This document shows, piece by piece, positions 1 through 8,401 of a stretch of 20,316 nucleotides of DNA (positions within the stretch are counted from its first letter, which is position 1; each line of letters opens with the position of its first letter). Origin of the DNA: Chara braunii (taxonomy: Eukaryota; Streptophyta; Charophyceae; Charales; Characeae). Both the position numbers and the translations under genes were made by a program. Under the pieces are notes generated by a model. The model was not told where the DNA came from. It saw only the letters and a program-made list of their open reading frames with translations, and did not search any database. The DNA lies in contig BFEA01000532.1 in the NCBI GenBank assembly GCA_003427395.1, forward strand, positions 529,770 through 550,085, written 5' to 3'.

Positions 1-275
1 TTGGCCTGTTCTCACAGGCCTGTGTTATATTCGGGGTAGGCCAGTCCAGGCCGGTACCTCTGTCGGTACCAGCCAGTCCAGTCCAGTCCCGTCAGTCCGC
101 TGGGGTATACCCCAGCCATTGTCTGTTTTCAGTCTCATTCCTCACTTGCACATTTTGGAGTACGTGCGTGGAGTCTTGCGTGGGGAGCTGCGTTGTGCCA
201 TCTTGCTCCCCCTTCTTCCTCCATCTCCATCTCTGTCACTAGCGGAGCACCACACCTGGTGGGTCCCCTACAGAG
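1..275 (+). repeat. LTR-like dispersed repeat, copy A
   Basis: This segment aligns in the same orientation with the LTR-like segment at about 9425-9698. Shared landmarks in order are a GGCCTG / CACAGG start, iterated CAGTCCAGTCC words, GTCGGTACCAG, GTATACCCCAG, CATTTTGGAGTA or CACTTTGGAGTA, then GCGTG and a T/C-rich stretch. Copy A has a perfect 16-nt palindrome CTGGGGTATACCCCAG at 100-115 that copy B has lost. Downstream (about 262-285) GGGTCC and CAGAGC remain, which may be the decayed end and primer site seen better in copy B. The start is cut by the window edge. No coding function is visible. LTR identity is inferred from copy B. Confidence 0.55.
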
Positions 276-390
276 CTACCCCTTGGGTGGTGCGCAAGCA
301 GTGTCTGTAATAGCTAACCTGCGTCATCCCAAGGGGGTGTGTGTCCAGCCGTGCGTCAATCTAACGCCCTGCCGGTGTCCATGCGCAAGG

Positions 391-470
391 CTGCAGATTT
401 GAACCCGCAACCTCATACCACAATGCGCATTTCCAACCGGTGCTCTAACCACTGAGGTACATCAACTGGA
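391..470 (-). pseudogene. tRNA-derived relic or SINE head
   Basis: Read on the minus strand this has an A-box-like block TACCTCAGTGGTTAGAGCA (441-459) and a B-box-like block GGTTCAAATCT (395-405), the internal RNA polymerase III promoter elements of a tRNA. The T arm still pairs over five bases (TGCGG with CTGCA around the TTCAAAT loop). The D arm nearly pairs, but the acceptor halves do not, and the distance between the D and T arms is about eight bases longer than in an ordinary tRNA, so no anticodon can be assigned. It is better read as a decayed tRNA or the head of a tRNA-derived SINE. I found no A-tail that would settle the SINE reading. Confidence 0.6.
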
Positions 471-548
471 CTCGCAGAATATACCTTCCTGATCCTGAGG
501 GTCTGATGAGATTTGTTTTTTTTTTTTTTTTTTTTTACAAAAAGTCTC

Positions 549-554
549 TTTATT
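549..554 (-). terminator. LINE polyadenylation signal AATAAA
   Basis: TTTATT on the plus strand reads AATAAA on the minus strand, about 12 bases before the A tail of the LINE. Spacing fits a normal cleavage and polyadenylation site. Confidence 0.65.
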
Positions 555-923
555 ATTAGGGCCCCGTGCCCAAGGCAATATATCCAAAGAGTTTCAGATT
601 CAAGGGCCGCAAGGTCTCCAATCCTTCTCTGTGAGGTGGAGCCCCTCCCCTGTAGCCAAAGATCTCTATAAGCCTAAGTGCGGGATGACCAACTATTGTA
701 TACGGACAGGCAGAAAACAAAAGAATTGTGAAAATATAAAGCCTGAAGAACCTGAAGGAAAGCCTACAAATGTCCTATAAAATTGACTAACAAAAAGACC
801 TACAAAGTTACCTACGAAATTACATGCTAAAGTACCTACACATACCTAAAACTACTATTGAGAAAAGAAACCATCTGAGTACCCGTTTGCCAAAAACAAT
901 GTCTGTAAGTTTGTACTTCATTA

Positions 924-1968
924 CTACTGTGTCTGCAGAAAAGGTTCAAAGCGGAAGTCTCCAGTGCATGTATCTATAGTGACAAGAAAGGGGCAGGAAG
1001 CCCAATGCTTTTGGAACCACAAAACGCCTGCTCGCAAACTCATTGGTTTTCCCAGTCTCTGTTTCCAATCCAGGTAGATGATATGGCGCAAGTCCCTTTT
1101 GATCCTGTGGAGCATCTGTTGTGTCGAGGGCGATTCCTTGGACAGCACCACGTCATTTCTTTGTCTCCATAGGTGCCAAAGCACTGTTGCTCTGAGGGAT
1201 TCGTAGACATAAGCCTGGGGCTTTGAAAGCTGCAGCACTATTGTGCCCAGTAACATGGATGCATTTGACCAAGTATCTCCCCATTGCTGAGGTACTGGCG
1301 AATTCGCCCTTTCGTACACCCAAATACCTTCAGCATTTTTGCATGAAATCCAGATGTGGTGCTGATCCTCCACAAGGTGGGGAATTAAGCATGCTTTGTA
1401 TAAAGGTGTGCCCTGTTTTCGACGACGATACAGAAAGGTGGCGGTAGGGATGGCATTGTGCAATATTTGCCAAAGCAGGCCGACGTGTTTTGCCACTCGC
1501 AGATAGGGAAGCAGTCGCCAGAAAGTCGTTAGTCGGTCGGTGTGGATGTTATATCCAAGTGCACGCCATTTTTTAACTATGCTCCAATCCACGTCCACAT
1601 CTGGTAGAAGCATTAAGTAAGCGAGTTTGGCAGTGTTGTGTAAGAGATACAACAGTGTTCGGCTTTCGTGGGTCTTCCCAATACCAGTCTCTGGGATCAA
1701 GTGTCAGATCCTTGGAAGCAGTCTGAGTTCTGTATGGCAGATAGGTGACACTGAGTGCTTGTTTCTGTTCCAACACACAGACGGCAGTCATTGATGTTAA
1801 GTCAGAGGTGATTGGAGCTGAGGAGGATCTGGTTAGAGCAGTACCCAGTCCTGTTTGTCCGTCCTTCATTTTCCAACTGGTCATTTCCCACTCTTCATCA
1901 GTTAGCTGTGTTTCCAGGCGCCACAGTATGTGGGTAGAATCTTCGTTGTCTTCCCAAAACCAGGACTC
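924..1968 (-). pseudogene. LINE ORF2 C-terminal fragment with zf-RVT domain, frameshifted
   Basis: The 258-residue minus-strand frame ending at 924 carries the pattern of the reverse-transcriptase zinc-binding (zf-RVT) domain found at the C-terminus of plant LINE and RT-like proteins: FWRLLPYLRVAKHVGLLWQI, then CLIPHLVEDQHHIWISC and GIW, that is a C...ED..H....C...W series. Downstream lies WHLWRQRNDVV, also usual after this domain. The upstream part is in another frame (about 1690-1968: ESWFWEDNEDSTHILWRLET through LDPRDWYWEDP), so a frameshift lies near 1670-1700. The endonuclease and reverse-transcriptase catalytic regions are absent. The fragment cannot be active. Domain assignment is from motif recognition, not a profile search. 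Confidence 0.75.
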
Positions 1969-1969
1969 T

Positions 1970-1994
1970 GTTTGTTTGTTTGTTTGTTTGTTTT
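1970..1994. repeat. (TTTG)n microsatellite
   Basis: About six copies of TTTG lie directly beside the last recognisable LINE coding sequence. It may be an ordinary microsatellite or may have been created at the 5' junction of the LINE insertion. Confidence 0.8.
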
Positions 1995-1995
1995 A

Positions 1996-2295
1996 ACTAC
2001 ACTATGTTCTTCTCTCAAATTCTTTTTGCCTTGCACTACCTCCCTACCACTACTCCTAAGACTATATAGAGGGGACCCCTGCAAGCATAGGGCCTCGGAG
2101 ACCTTTTTTTTTTGTGAAGGGTCTGTTGAAGAACTTTGGAACCTAACACGCAAGTTTATCAGCATGGATAAGCCTTTTTTTTTTTTTTTTTTAAGCCGAA
2201 ATTTAAAGATATGTGAATGTATTTTTGAGGGCTCCGGCCGCTCCGCCATATCCGGCCATGGGTTTATTTTCCGAGGCACGGCCGTGCTGCTGTAC
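1996..2295. other. Non-coding stretch with T-runs
   Basis: No gene recognised. There are T-runs at about 2104-2113 and 2175-2192. The second is bounded on both sides by TAAGCC (2169-2174 and 2192-2197), which could be a small tail-only retroposition scar. Overlapping open frames here have no family resemblance. Confidence 0.5.
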
Positions 2296-2406
2296 ACAAC
2301 ACTCCACGTGCCTTTGGATGTTTTCTGGACCTGATACATTCAATATGTTGGAGTCCTCCGAACGCACCTGGTCCAGAAAAACGTCCAAATGCATGTAGAG
2401 TGTTGT
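2296..2406. mobile_element. Foldback (MITE-like) element, 111 bp
   Basis: The ends are imperfect inverted repeats of about 36 bp: 2296-2331 begins ACAACACTCCACGTG and ends TTTTCTGGACC, and the reverse complement of 2370-2406 begins ACAACACTCTACATG and ends TTTTTCTGGACC. Only about six positions differ. The ~38-bp centre is AT-richer and non-coding. Size and structure fit a non-autonomous DNA transposon. No second copy or clear target-site duplication was seen in this window. Confidence 0.65.
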
Positions 2407-2753
2407 CTAGTGGAGAGAGGCCCATATACAGTCTGTGTAGGGCACAGTTTTTTTCTGGAACAGTGTCATACAGTCAAGGAAACTATGGGCATACTAGGAC
2501 TTTTTCTACTATTAAGCTCTGGACAGGATTGCAGTCAGATTCAATCAGGTTTGGCTGTAGTCGGCGTAATATGTATTTAGGAAAGTTCTAGTATGAGTAT
2601 GTGTCAATGGGAAACCAGGGAAAGAGTTACTTAAAAGAGAAAGTCAAATTTTCTTGCTTTAAAATTTGAAAGCCAGTATCACATTACACAATTCAGTACT
2701 AAAGGCTGGGTGGGGGGCAAACACAGGAGGTAGGGTGGGGGGTAGTGCAATGC
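2407..2753. other. No recognisable feature
   Basis: Unique-looking sequence. The short open frames show no motif or codon pattern suggesting a gene. Confidence 0.5.
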
Positions 2754-2882
2754 TTTTTTTTTTTAAGACTCTGCAGAATCTAATAGGGTGGGTGATACGA
2801 GCATCCCCTCCTACTACGTCTGCTAGGTCACTCCATCTATTGGTGGGGAGCTGCACCTTCCGGAAACCGGGTCCAGCGTCCC
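2754..2882 (-). mobile_element. Family S retroposon, copy S1
   Basis: The minus strand reads GGGACGCTGGACCCGG at 2882 and continues through GCAGCTCCCCACCAATAG and ATGGAG, the family core (2831-2882). A 3' body follows with TGCTCGTATCA and CACCCTA, which aligns with the 3' body of copies S7 and S8, and then a tail of 11 A (2754-2764 on plus). The first hairpin is broken (TCCGGA replaces TCCAGC), so this copy is diverged. Confidence 0.65.
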
Positions 2883-3725
2883 TTAATTACATATGAAAAA
2901 GTTTGAAGAGAAGTGGGGTTAGTGCAATGTAATGGAGCACAGGAGGAGGAGGAGGAGGAAAAGGGAGAACTGAGGAGAGACTACAAAAAACCGGGTCCAA
3001 GCCAAGTCCCCCCTTACCGCTGATTCTTCCTTTCTGCACGTATCTTTGTAATCTACGGTCCGAAATTGAGATTTTGGGGAAGTCGGACTTGGCCCCTGGT
3101 TTGGTCCAACTTTCTTTTCTTTTTTCTTTTAAAAATAATTCGACGGAGCGAGGGACCTGTAAAAATTTTGCGTAACTTAAAGCTGCTTAGTGTGCTCACC
3201 CCACGGTATTCTTTCGTGAAAGGCGAAAGAATAGTACGCCAACTGAGGTGGGCACGCAGCTGCGTTGGTTTGGTCCAACTTGACTCGGTCTATTCCTCTT
3301 AGAAGCCTTTCTGAATCAGACTTCCTGGACTTATTTCCCCCCTCTGCTTTGAGTGTAGTGCATCCTACCCGTAGCTTGCTTGGTCATGAGTAAAGGGATG
3401 GTCAGCTGTTTGAGTTTGTTTGATTGGGTTTGGTGCTTATTGCTCATCATCATCATGAAGGAAGGTAGCAATTGTCCCCAAAACAAAAAAAAAAAACAAA
3501 AAAAGATGAAGAAGAAGAAGAAGAAGGAAGGTAGTCTAACAGACTGCAGGGATTTTCTGCTAGTAAGTTAAGTTCAGCCTCGGACTCTGGTGCCTGTGAG
3601 ACGAAAAAGGAAAAAAAAAAAAAAAAGTATCTGGCGCCTGTGGTCTGCGGTGAAGAGGCAGATCCTGCAGTCCCACTTATCTCAGATTTCCAGACCTTAT
3701 CATCCTTACTTTGCATCATGTTCAA
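2883..3725. other. Non-coding stretch with purine microsatellites
   Basis: No gene recognised. It holds a (GGA)n tract at about 2942-2960, a GAA/AAG tract at about 3507-3527 and several A-runs. The word GGTTTGGTCCAACTT occurs at about 3101 and again at about 3267. ACGCAGCTGCGT near 3254 is a perfect 12-nt palindrome. Open frames here are low-complexity artefacts. Confidence 0.5.
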
Positions 3726-3798
3726 GGGACGTTGGAGGGGTCGCATTAATTTTTCCAACAGGTGCAGCTACCCACCAAGGCCTGGGGGAAAAAAAAGA
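3726..3798 (+). mobile_element. Family S retroposon, diverged copy S2
   Basis: The plus strand starts GGGACGTTGGA, has TTCCAACAGGTGCAGCT followed by ACCCACCAA, then GGCCTGGGGG and an A-rich tail. This follows the S core in order with an insertion of about 12 bases in the first hairpin loop. It is one of the most decayed copies. Confidence 0.5.
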
Positions 3799-4207
3799 AA
3801 AAGAGGTAAATACGTTCATGTCACCTTTTGACTATCCAATGGGCAAAAAAAAACAAGCCTCGGCAAAGAGAACCGCGCCGAGCTTGCGAAGTAACGACCG
3901 ACGGCCGTGGCGTCAGACCGGGTGTCATATTTACAGGGGTCGGTCGTGGTGTCAGAGGGGACAACAAAAATGAAAAGAAAGAAAATGCCTGACGGATAGT
4001 TTTGGACTGAAAGCGCTCATTTCCAGATGGCGCTTGGTTTCTTTGCCGGCGGGATTTTTTATTTTTTATTTTTTCTAAATCAAGTCGCAGCTTATATTAT
4101 AAAAGTAATCGAATGACGCCGGGAATCCCTCAACATCAGATTCTCAACCTGGGAGTGAAGCCTGTGCTGGAAACCGGGATGGCGCTTGGTTTCTTTGCCG
4201 GTGGGAG
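3799..4207. repeat. Non-coding, with a duplicated 28-bp word
   Basis: No gene recognised. A 28-bp segment beginning ATGGCGCTTGG and ending GCCGG(C/T)GGGA occurs at 4027-4054 and 4179-4206 with one mismatch, each time followed at once by a T-rich run. This could be a flank duplicated together with a retroposon tail. Confidence 0.55.
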
Positions 4208-4291
4208 TTTTTTTTTTTTTTTTTAATAAAAAAAAACGGCTCCATCTATCCGTGGGGAGCTGCACCTGCTGGAAAACGGGTCCAGCGTCCC
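4208..4291 (-). mobile_element. Family S retroposon, copy S3
   Basis: On the minus strand the core runs GGGACGCTGGACCCG, TTTTCCAGCAGGTGCAGC, TCCCC and ATAGATGGAGC, then a T-then-A-rich tail. The first hairpin (GCTGGA with TCCAGC) and the third (GCTCC with GGAGC) are both intact. The tail follows soon after the third hairpin, so the 3' body seen in S7 is missing or deleted here. Confidence 0.7.
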
Positions 4292-4405
4292 TCATATACA
4301 TCAAGGAACAAAACTTGACTTTTGATCGGTGGGGAGCTGCACCTGCTGGAAAACGGGTCCAGCGTCCGTCATATACATCAAGGAATAAAAGTTGACTTTT
4401 GTCCC
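4252..4405 (-). repeat. 77-bp tandem duplication containing S3/S4 core
   Basis: Two head-to-tail units (4252-4328 and 4329-4405) each contain most of the S core and its flank TCATATACATCAAGGAA. They differ at only about three of the first 71 positions, so the duplication is recent relative to the divergence among S copies. The second unit is copy S4 (4329-4369). Confidence 0.8.
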
Positions 4406-4643
4406 CAGCTAGTGAAGGGATCAAAACCTCGTCACCCTTTTGTGGGCGCCAGATCACCATTATACCGACTAGTTTGTATCTCCCAATCCACAAATGGGGA
4501 ACGAAAAAAAATGATAATGAAGACCAGTAAAAAACCAAAACTACATTTACTCGGTGTCCTGCTAATCTGTCTGCAAGCCTTACCCAGCTTCGCTGCAAGA
4601 TCTTACAGAAAAGAGAGCGAGTACAGAATCTGATCTGTAAAAT
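4406..4643. other. No recognisable feature
   Basis: Non-coding sequence between the tandem S units and the D1 repeat. The long minus-strand open frame crossing it also runs through the S copies and shows no domain. Confidence 0.4.
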
Positions 4644-4876
4644 CAAGGAAGCCTGCCTAGATGGGTTTCCCACCACACACCCTTGGATCTGGATCTTCCT
4701 TGGCATCAACATTTCACAAACCAAGATCACCATCGATACAGTTCAAGTTTGCTTCCTACCCAAATTGTGCGAAATCCAAGCGAGTACTAGCGTTCTCACC
4801 ACTGACGGACGCTCTCCCACTGCCTCCGTAGTGCCACCATTCGTAGAGCGATGTAACTTCTCAGGCCGAGATTCTA

Positions 4877-4907
<31 letters not shown>

Positions 4908-4948
4908 CAAGGCCGATTCTATCTTAATCTAACCTAAACAGATATGTG
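4644..4948 (+). repeat. Dispersed repeat D1, copy 1
   Basis: It aligns in direct orientation with 8570-8888. Shared landmarks are CAAGGAAGCCT, GGGTTTCCCAC, CACCCTT(G/A)GATCT, ACAGTTCAAGTTTGCTTCCT, AGCGTTCTCACCACTGA, ACTGCCT(C/T)CGTAGTG and finally ATCTAACCTA. This copy is interrupted by the poly(T) insertion at 4879. No coding frame is conserved between the copies, so I do not know what D1 encodes or belongs to. Confidence 0.7.
4863..4925 (-). mobile_element. Tail-only retroposition: 29-T run with flanking duplication
   Basis: A run of 29 T (4879-4907) is flanked by AGGCCGAGATTCTATC (4863-4878) and AGGCCGATTCTATC (4910-4923), the same word with a 2-bp gap. This is the pattern left when target-primed reverse transcription copies only a poly(A) tail and duplicates the target site. 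It interrupts D1 copy 1. The other D1 copy (8570-8888) has no such run at the matching place. Confidence 0.6.
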
Positions 4949-4966
4949 AAGATCACAACCTCTTCT

Positions 4967-5110
4967 GGGGGGGGCAGCGCTTCCGGGAGCGCTGCGCCCC
5001 GCCGGGTTGGCACTCTCACACGGGCAGTCCTGTGGCGCCCTACGGGTTGGAAACACGTGAGCGCGAAGTGGCGGCTGGGTATGACGCGGGCAGTCTCGGC
5101 GTGGCGGCGC
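4967..5110 (-). repeat. Dispersed GC-rich repeat with terminal hairpin, copy 1
   Basis: 4967-5000 forms a strong hairpin: CAGCGCT and AGCGCTG around a CCGG centre, enclosed by G-runs and C-runs. The same hairpin recurs at 13202-13237. Upstream of it on the minus strand, a weaker match (CTTCGCG, CTCACGTG) aligns with 13140-13200, suggesting that the hairpin is the end of a longer dispersed element in opposite orientation. Confidence 0.5.
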
Positions 5111-5484
5111 CTTGGCAATGGGGTAGTGATGAAGTAGAGATCGGACAGCGGGAGGGCAGGAGGATGGAGCATGACTCGGTGTTGCCTGCCTTTTGAAAGC
5201 ACTCCGGTGTCATCTCCAGCTTTGCGCTTCATCCAGTGGTGTTACAGGTTACCACGTTGGGTGAAGGGGAACTTGCCTTCGAGAGGAGGTGGGTCTCCTT
5301 GAGAAGTTCAGCCTTCTTATGGCCTGTGCTCCTTGGTCTGCGTAGTGTTGTGGTAGGTGGTTGGTATGACGCGGACGGAAAGGAGGAGTGCGTTCTTACG
5401 TGGAGCGGGAGGAGGATTGGAGGCAATATCGAGTGCGTTGAGTTCGTTTTTTTGTATACATCTCTGTCATCTGCGGCACTCTCG
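5111..5484. other. No recognisable feature
   Basis: Moderately GC-rich sequence leading into the CAT satellite. The open frames on both strands continue into simple repeats and show no domain. Confidence 0.4.
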
Positions 5485-5940
5485 CTGATTACCACCAGCA
5501 CCATCATCGGTGTCATCACCATTAGGGTGCTGCTCGTCACCATCATCATCAACAGGGCATGGTTTGACATCATCATCACGGTAACATCAGGGCGCTGCTT
5601 GTCATCACCATCATCAGCATCAGGGTACTGCTCGTCATCATCATCAAGGCGGTCGTCTTCACTCCTGTTCGGCGCTAGTATCATCATTATTATCAAGGAC
5701 CCGTGCATCAGGGGTGCTGCGCGTCACTCATCGTTGTATCACCATCGTCAATATCTCTCCATCATACAGCACGGTTGGCAAAGCTTGACGTCATCATAGA
5801 GCGTTGCTCATCCATATCATCATCATCATCATCATCATTAGCATCATCAGCATCAGCATCATCATCATTATTAGGTTATCATCCAAGGCGTTTGACATCA
5901 GCACCATCATCATCCTGTAGTCATCACAGGGCGCTGAGCG

Positions 5941-5980
<40 letters not shown>

Positions 5981-6192
5981 TACCGACATCACCATCATCA
6001 TCATGACGTCATCATAGGGCACTGCTCATCCGTATCATCATATCATCATCATTATCATCATCATTATCATCACCATCATCATCATTAGGTTATCATCCAA
6101 GGTGCTCGTCATCAGCACCATCATCATCCTGTAGTCATCACAGGGCGCTGTGCATCATCATCATCATCATCATCATTACCGACATCACCATC

Positions 6193-6244
<52 letters not shown>

Positions 6245-6480
6245 GTTTGTAATCATAGGGGCTGTTGGTGCTGCTCTATGGTATGATCAGCATTATCATC
6301 ATTCCGTCTTCATTCTCATCAATAGTCATCATTACCATCATCATCATCAGCTTGTTATCATTAGATGTTGCTCTTTAAGGCATCGTTTGCCTTTCGCATC
6401 AGCAGGTGAGTTGGTCGTCACCATCATCCTCGTTATCATCATCTTTAGGGTGCTGTCCATCGTCATCAACAAAATCCAAG
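5485..6480. repeat. CAT/ATC-rich satellite with ~200-bp higher-order unit
   Basis: The segment is built from CAT/ATC trinucleotides interspersed with recurring words such as AGGGCGCTG or AGGGTGCTG. A longer unit is duplicated: TTAGGTTATCATCCAAGG starts at 5871 and 6085 (period 214), and TACCGACATCACC at 5981 and 6177 (period 196, one CAT run being shorter). The polyhistidine-like open frame at 6150-6551 is a translation of the repeat, not a gene. Confidence 0.9.
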
Positions 6481-6640
6481 CGAATGACATTCTGGTAAGT
6501 GTTTCATCAATAACTGTAGTAGGCTGGATCGGATCGTTCTCGGAGTGCTGAGCGGTAGGAAGCGGGTGGGGGAGCTCTATCTTGCAGGGGCATCAAAAGG
6601 TGGGGGGTGAATGTCTCAAAGAGGGTAGGGGCCAGCACCG
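6481..6640. other. Short non-coding spacer
   Basis: No recognisable feature between the CAT satellite and the palindrome cluster. Confidence 0.4.
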
Positions 6641-7130
6641 GTCCCGTGAACGTGACCGGCCGGTCACGGGGGCCAAAATCTGTGAACGGCCGTTCACGTG
6701 ATTTCCGCCCACGTGGAGGCCGGAACGGTCGGGATCGGGGCAGGAGGGGGGTGGTGCGGGGCCTTGTACACCCCCTTGCCTTCAAAAAAACAAAAAACAA
6801 AAAAAAGAAAAAAAAATGGTGTGAAAAAAAATGGAAATAACGTACAAAATAACAAACGAAAAAGCTTATTTTGGCTGGTTGCTTCTTTTTTTTTTCGTTT
6901 TTAATTTTTAAAAATATATTATTTGAGAAATTGTTTTTTGAAAAATATGTGGGGGGTTACCCTCCGATGACCCCCACCCTCCTATAAAAAAAAAAACTAG
7001 ACCCCCCCAGCCAAAAAAAAAAAAAAAAAAAAAAACCGCTCTCCGTGAACTCCATGAACTCCCGTGTCGTGAACTCCGTGAACTCCATGACCGGTCTCCG
7101 GTCACAGACCCCGTGAACGGTGAACGGGGG
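6641..7130. repeat. GTGAAC/GTGACC repeat cluster with perfect palindromes
   Basis: Two perfect palindromes, CGTGACCGGCCGGTCACG (6651-6668) and GTGAACGGCCGTTCAC (6682-6697), lie 14 bp apart. The words CGTGAACTCC, ATGAACTCC and GTGAACGG recur from 7043 to 7126, with a hairpin TGACCGG-TCT-CCGGTCA at 7088-7104. The two halves are separated by an A/T-rich interval (6781-7036) with several A-runs. No coding. The halves may be parts of one degenerate tandem family. Confidence 0.65.
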
Positions 7131-7136
7131 TACGAC

Positions 7137-7400
7137 ACTGGTAGGGGCGGAGTAGGGGGTTGCCCTATTCTGGGGCAGGGGCTGGTGTGTGGGTCAACAT
7201 CAGTCCCTGCGAAGGCGGAAATGGGCAAGGGGGCGGGGGGGCATGCTTTAGGTGGGAACTGCGTGCTCCTGGGGAAAGGGGGGTAGAGGGTTGGTCCTAT
7301 ATTGGGCCCGAGGGAGAGTGGGTGACTCCCCTCAGTGGAGGCAGTGTAGGGCTGAGGGGGGAGGGGTAGGGGGAGGGAGGGGCGATCTCTCTCGAAGAAG
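7137..7400 (+). other. G-rich strand-asymmetric stretch
   Basis: The plus strand has many runs of three to seven G, for example around 7228-7240, 7270-7290 and 7355-7382. It could form G-quadruplexes. No gene recognised. Confidence 0.5.
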
Positions 7401-7525
7401 TCTATCATCCAGTTTACTATTGCTTTCCATTTGGTTGCCTCTCGAGGAGGTTGTAGGAATAGGTGTTATCTGGCAAGCCATCTGTGATCCTGCGAGGGGT
7501 GATCGAAAACTCGGTGGCCCTCGAC

Positions 7526-8290
7526 GACTGATGCTGGAGCAACCCTGGCCGGAGCTGGAGCCAGGTGGCGCAACTCTGTGACCTAGCTTAGTGGGGGCGT
7601 GAGGCCTGGTAGAGAGCTTTGGGGGGCTGTTTGCAGGGTCAGTCCCAGTGGTCATCGGGGTCATAACTGGAGCAATGCTGGCCGCCGTGGCCGGTGCTGA
7701 AGCAAGGTGGTGCAACTCTGTAACCTAACCTGATGCGAGCATGAGGCCTGGAAGAGCTTCGGTTCGTGCTGAAAATAGCCATGCTGGTGGTGGCCGTAGG
7801 TGGATTGAATAGGTTTCACCTATCTGATTCGTGATGGGGAGGCTTTTTGACACACATATTCTATTGACTTGGTAGAGTCTGAATGGTAAAAAAAAAAGAG
7901 TCAGTTGTTCTTATGAATGTCTTAGGACTTTAGGGTTTCTTAGCAATCCATCTTAGGCGGTTTCGATCCTGTTATACTGAGTGATCTGCGGCTGCTCGAT
8001 GGCGGAACGACGCTGGCCGGTGCTGGAGTGTTGCCCTGTAACCTGCAGATGCAGGAGCGTGAGGCCTGGTAGAGAGATCTGGGGATGGTTTGGGGTGGGC
8101 ATCCTAAGGGACGACCAAGGGTTGCTGGAACTTGCTGCTTGGATGACGCTGGTCGGAGTTGGGGCAAGTTGTGTTGCCCTGTAATCCAGCAGGGTGGGGG
8201 CGTGAGGCCTGGAAGAGCTCAGCAGGGAGTAAGACGGTGTTGGGAAGTCTTAGAAGGGTTTGTTAGGGAACCTGAGGGTTGTGAGCATTC
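7526..8290 (+). repeat. Left arm of large inverted repeat: four ~100-bp repeat units
   Basis: Four diverged copies of a ~100-bp unit lie at about 7526-7625, 7661-7760, 7982-8084 and 8120-8220. Consensus words are GACGCTGGCCGGTGCTGGAG, CCCTGTAACCT and GCGTGAGGCCTGGTAGAGAG. They form two dyads with a ~470-bp period. After the last copy, GAGCTC, GAGTAAGA, GGTGTT, GGGTTTTGTTAGGG-like and GAGCATTCG words align with the reverse complement of 10690-10766 in the right arm. No conserved reading frame is apparent. Confidence 0.8.
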
Positions 8291-8401
8291 GTAGGACCTC
8301 TGTGGCAGGTTATTGCAGCATGAGTAGTTCCCTAATAGGTCATTACATACTCATGATCCTCCCCATGTTTCTGAATCACATCGTGTTCACAGATTGTTCT
8401 C

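Larger units (their letters stand above)
516..1968 (-). mobile_element. 5'-truncated LINE (non-LTR retrotransposon) 3' end
   Basis: On the minus strand this holds the last part of a LINE ORF2, a 3' UTR of about 370 bases (923-537), a poly(A) signal and a 21-base A tail (T run on the plus strand at 516-536). That order is typical of a LINE copied by target-primed reverse transcription and cut short at its 5' end. Recognisable coding stops at about 1968, next to a (TTTG)n tract at 1970-1994 that may mark the junction. I could not identify a target-site duplication. The right boundary is therefore approximate. Confidence 0.75.

Noticed and set aside
4092-4733. 213-codon minus-strand open frame
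   Set aside because: It runs through S3, S4, A-runs and D1. The recurring word in it is the translated S core. No domain.
5236-5799. 187-codon plus-strand open frame
   Set aside because: The second half is satellite translation (I/T/S-rich), the first half has no motif, and the opposite strand is open too.
6150-6551. Open frame with a polyhistidine start (133 codons)
   Set aside because: It is a translation of the CAT satellite; the same tract is open in other frames too, and nothing after it resembles a protein.
6908-7408. 166-codon proline-rich minus-strand open frame
   Set aside because: Low-complexity translation of a G-rich stretch plus a poly(A) run giving polyphenylalanine.
7526-8290. 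CRISPR-like array, because units recur at roughly regular spacing
   Set aside because: Units are about 100 bp, diverged, spaced unevenly and present in both orientations in a eukaryotic context; no short identical repeats with unique spacers.
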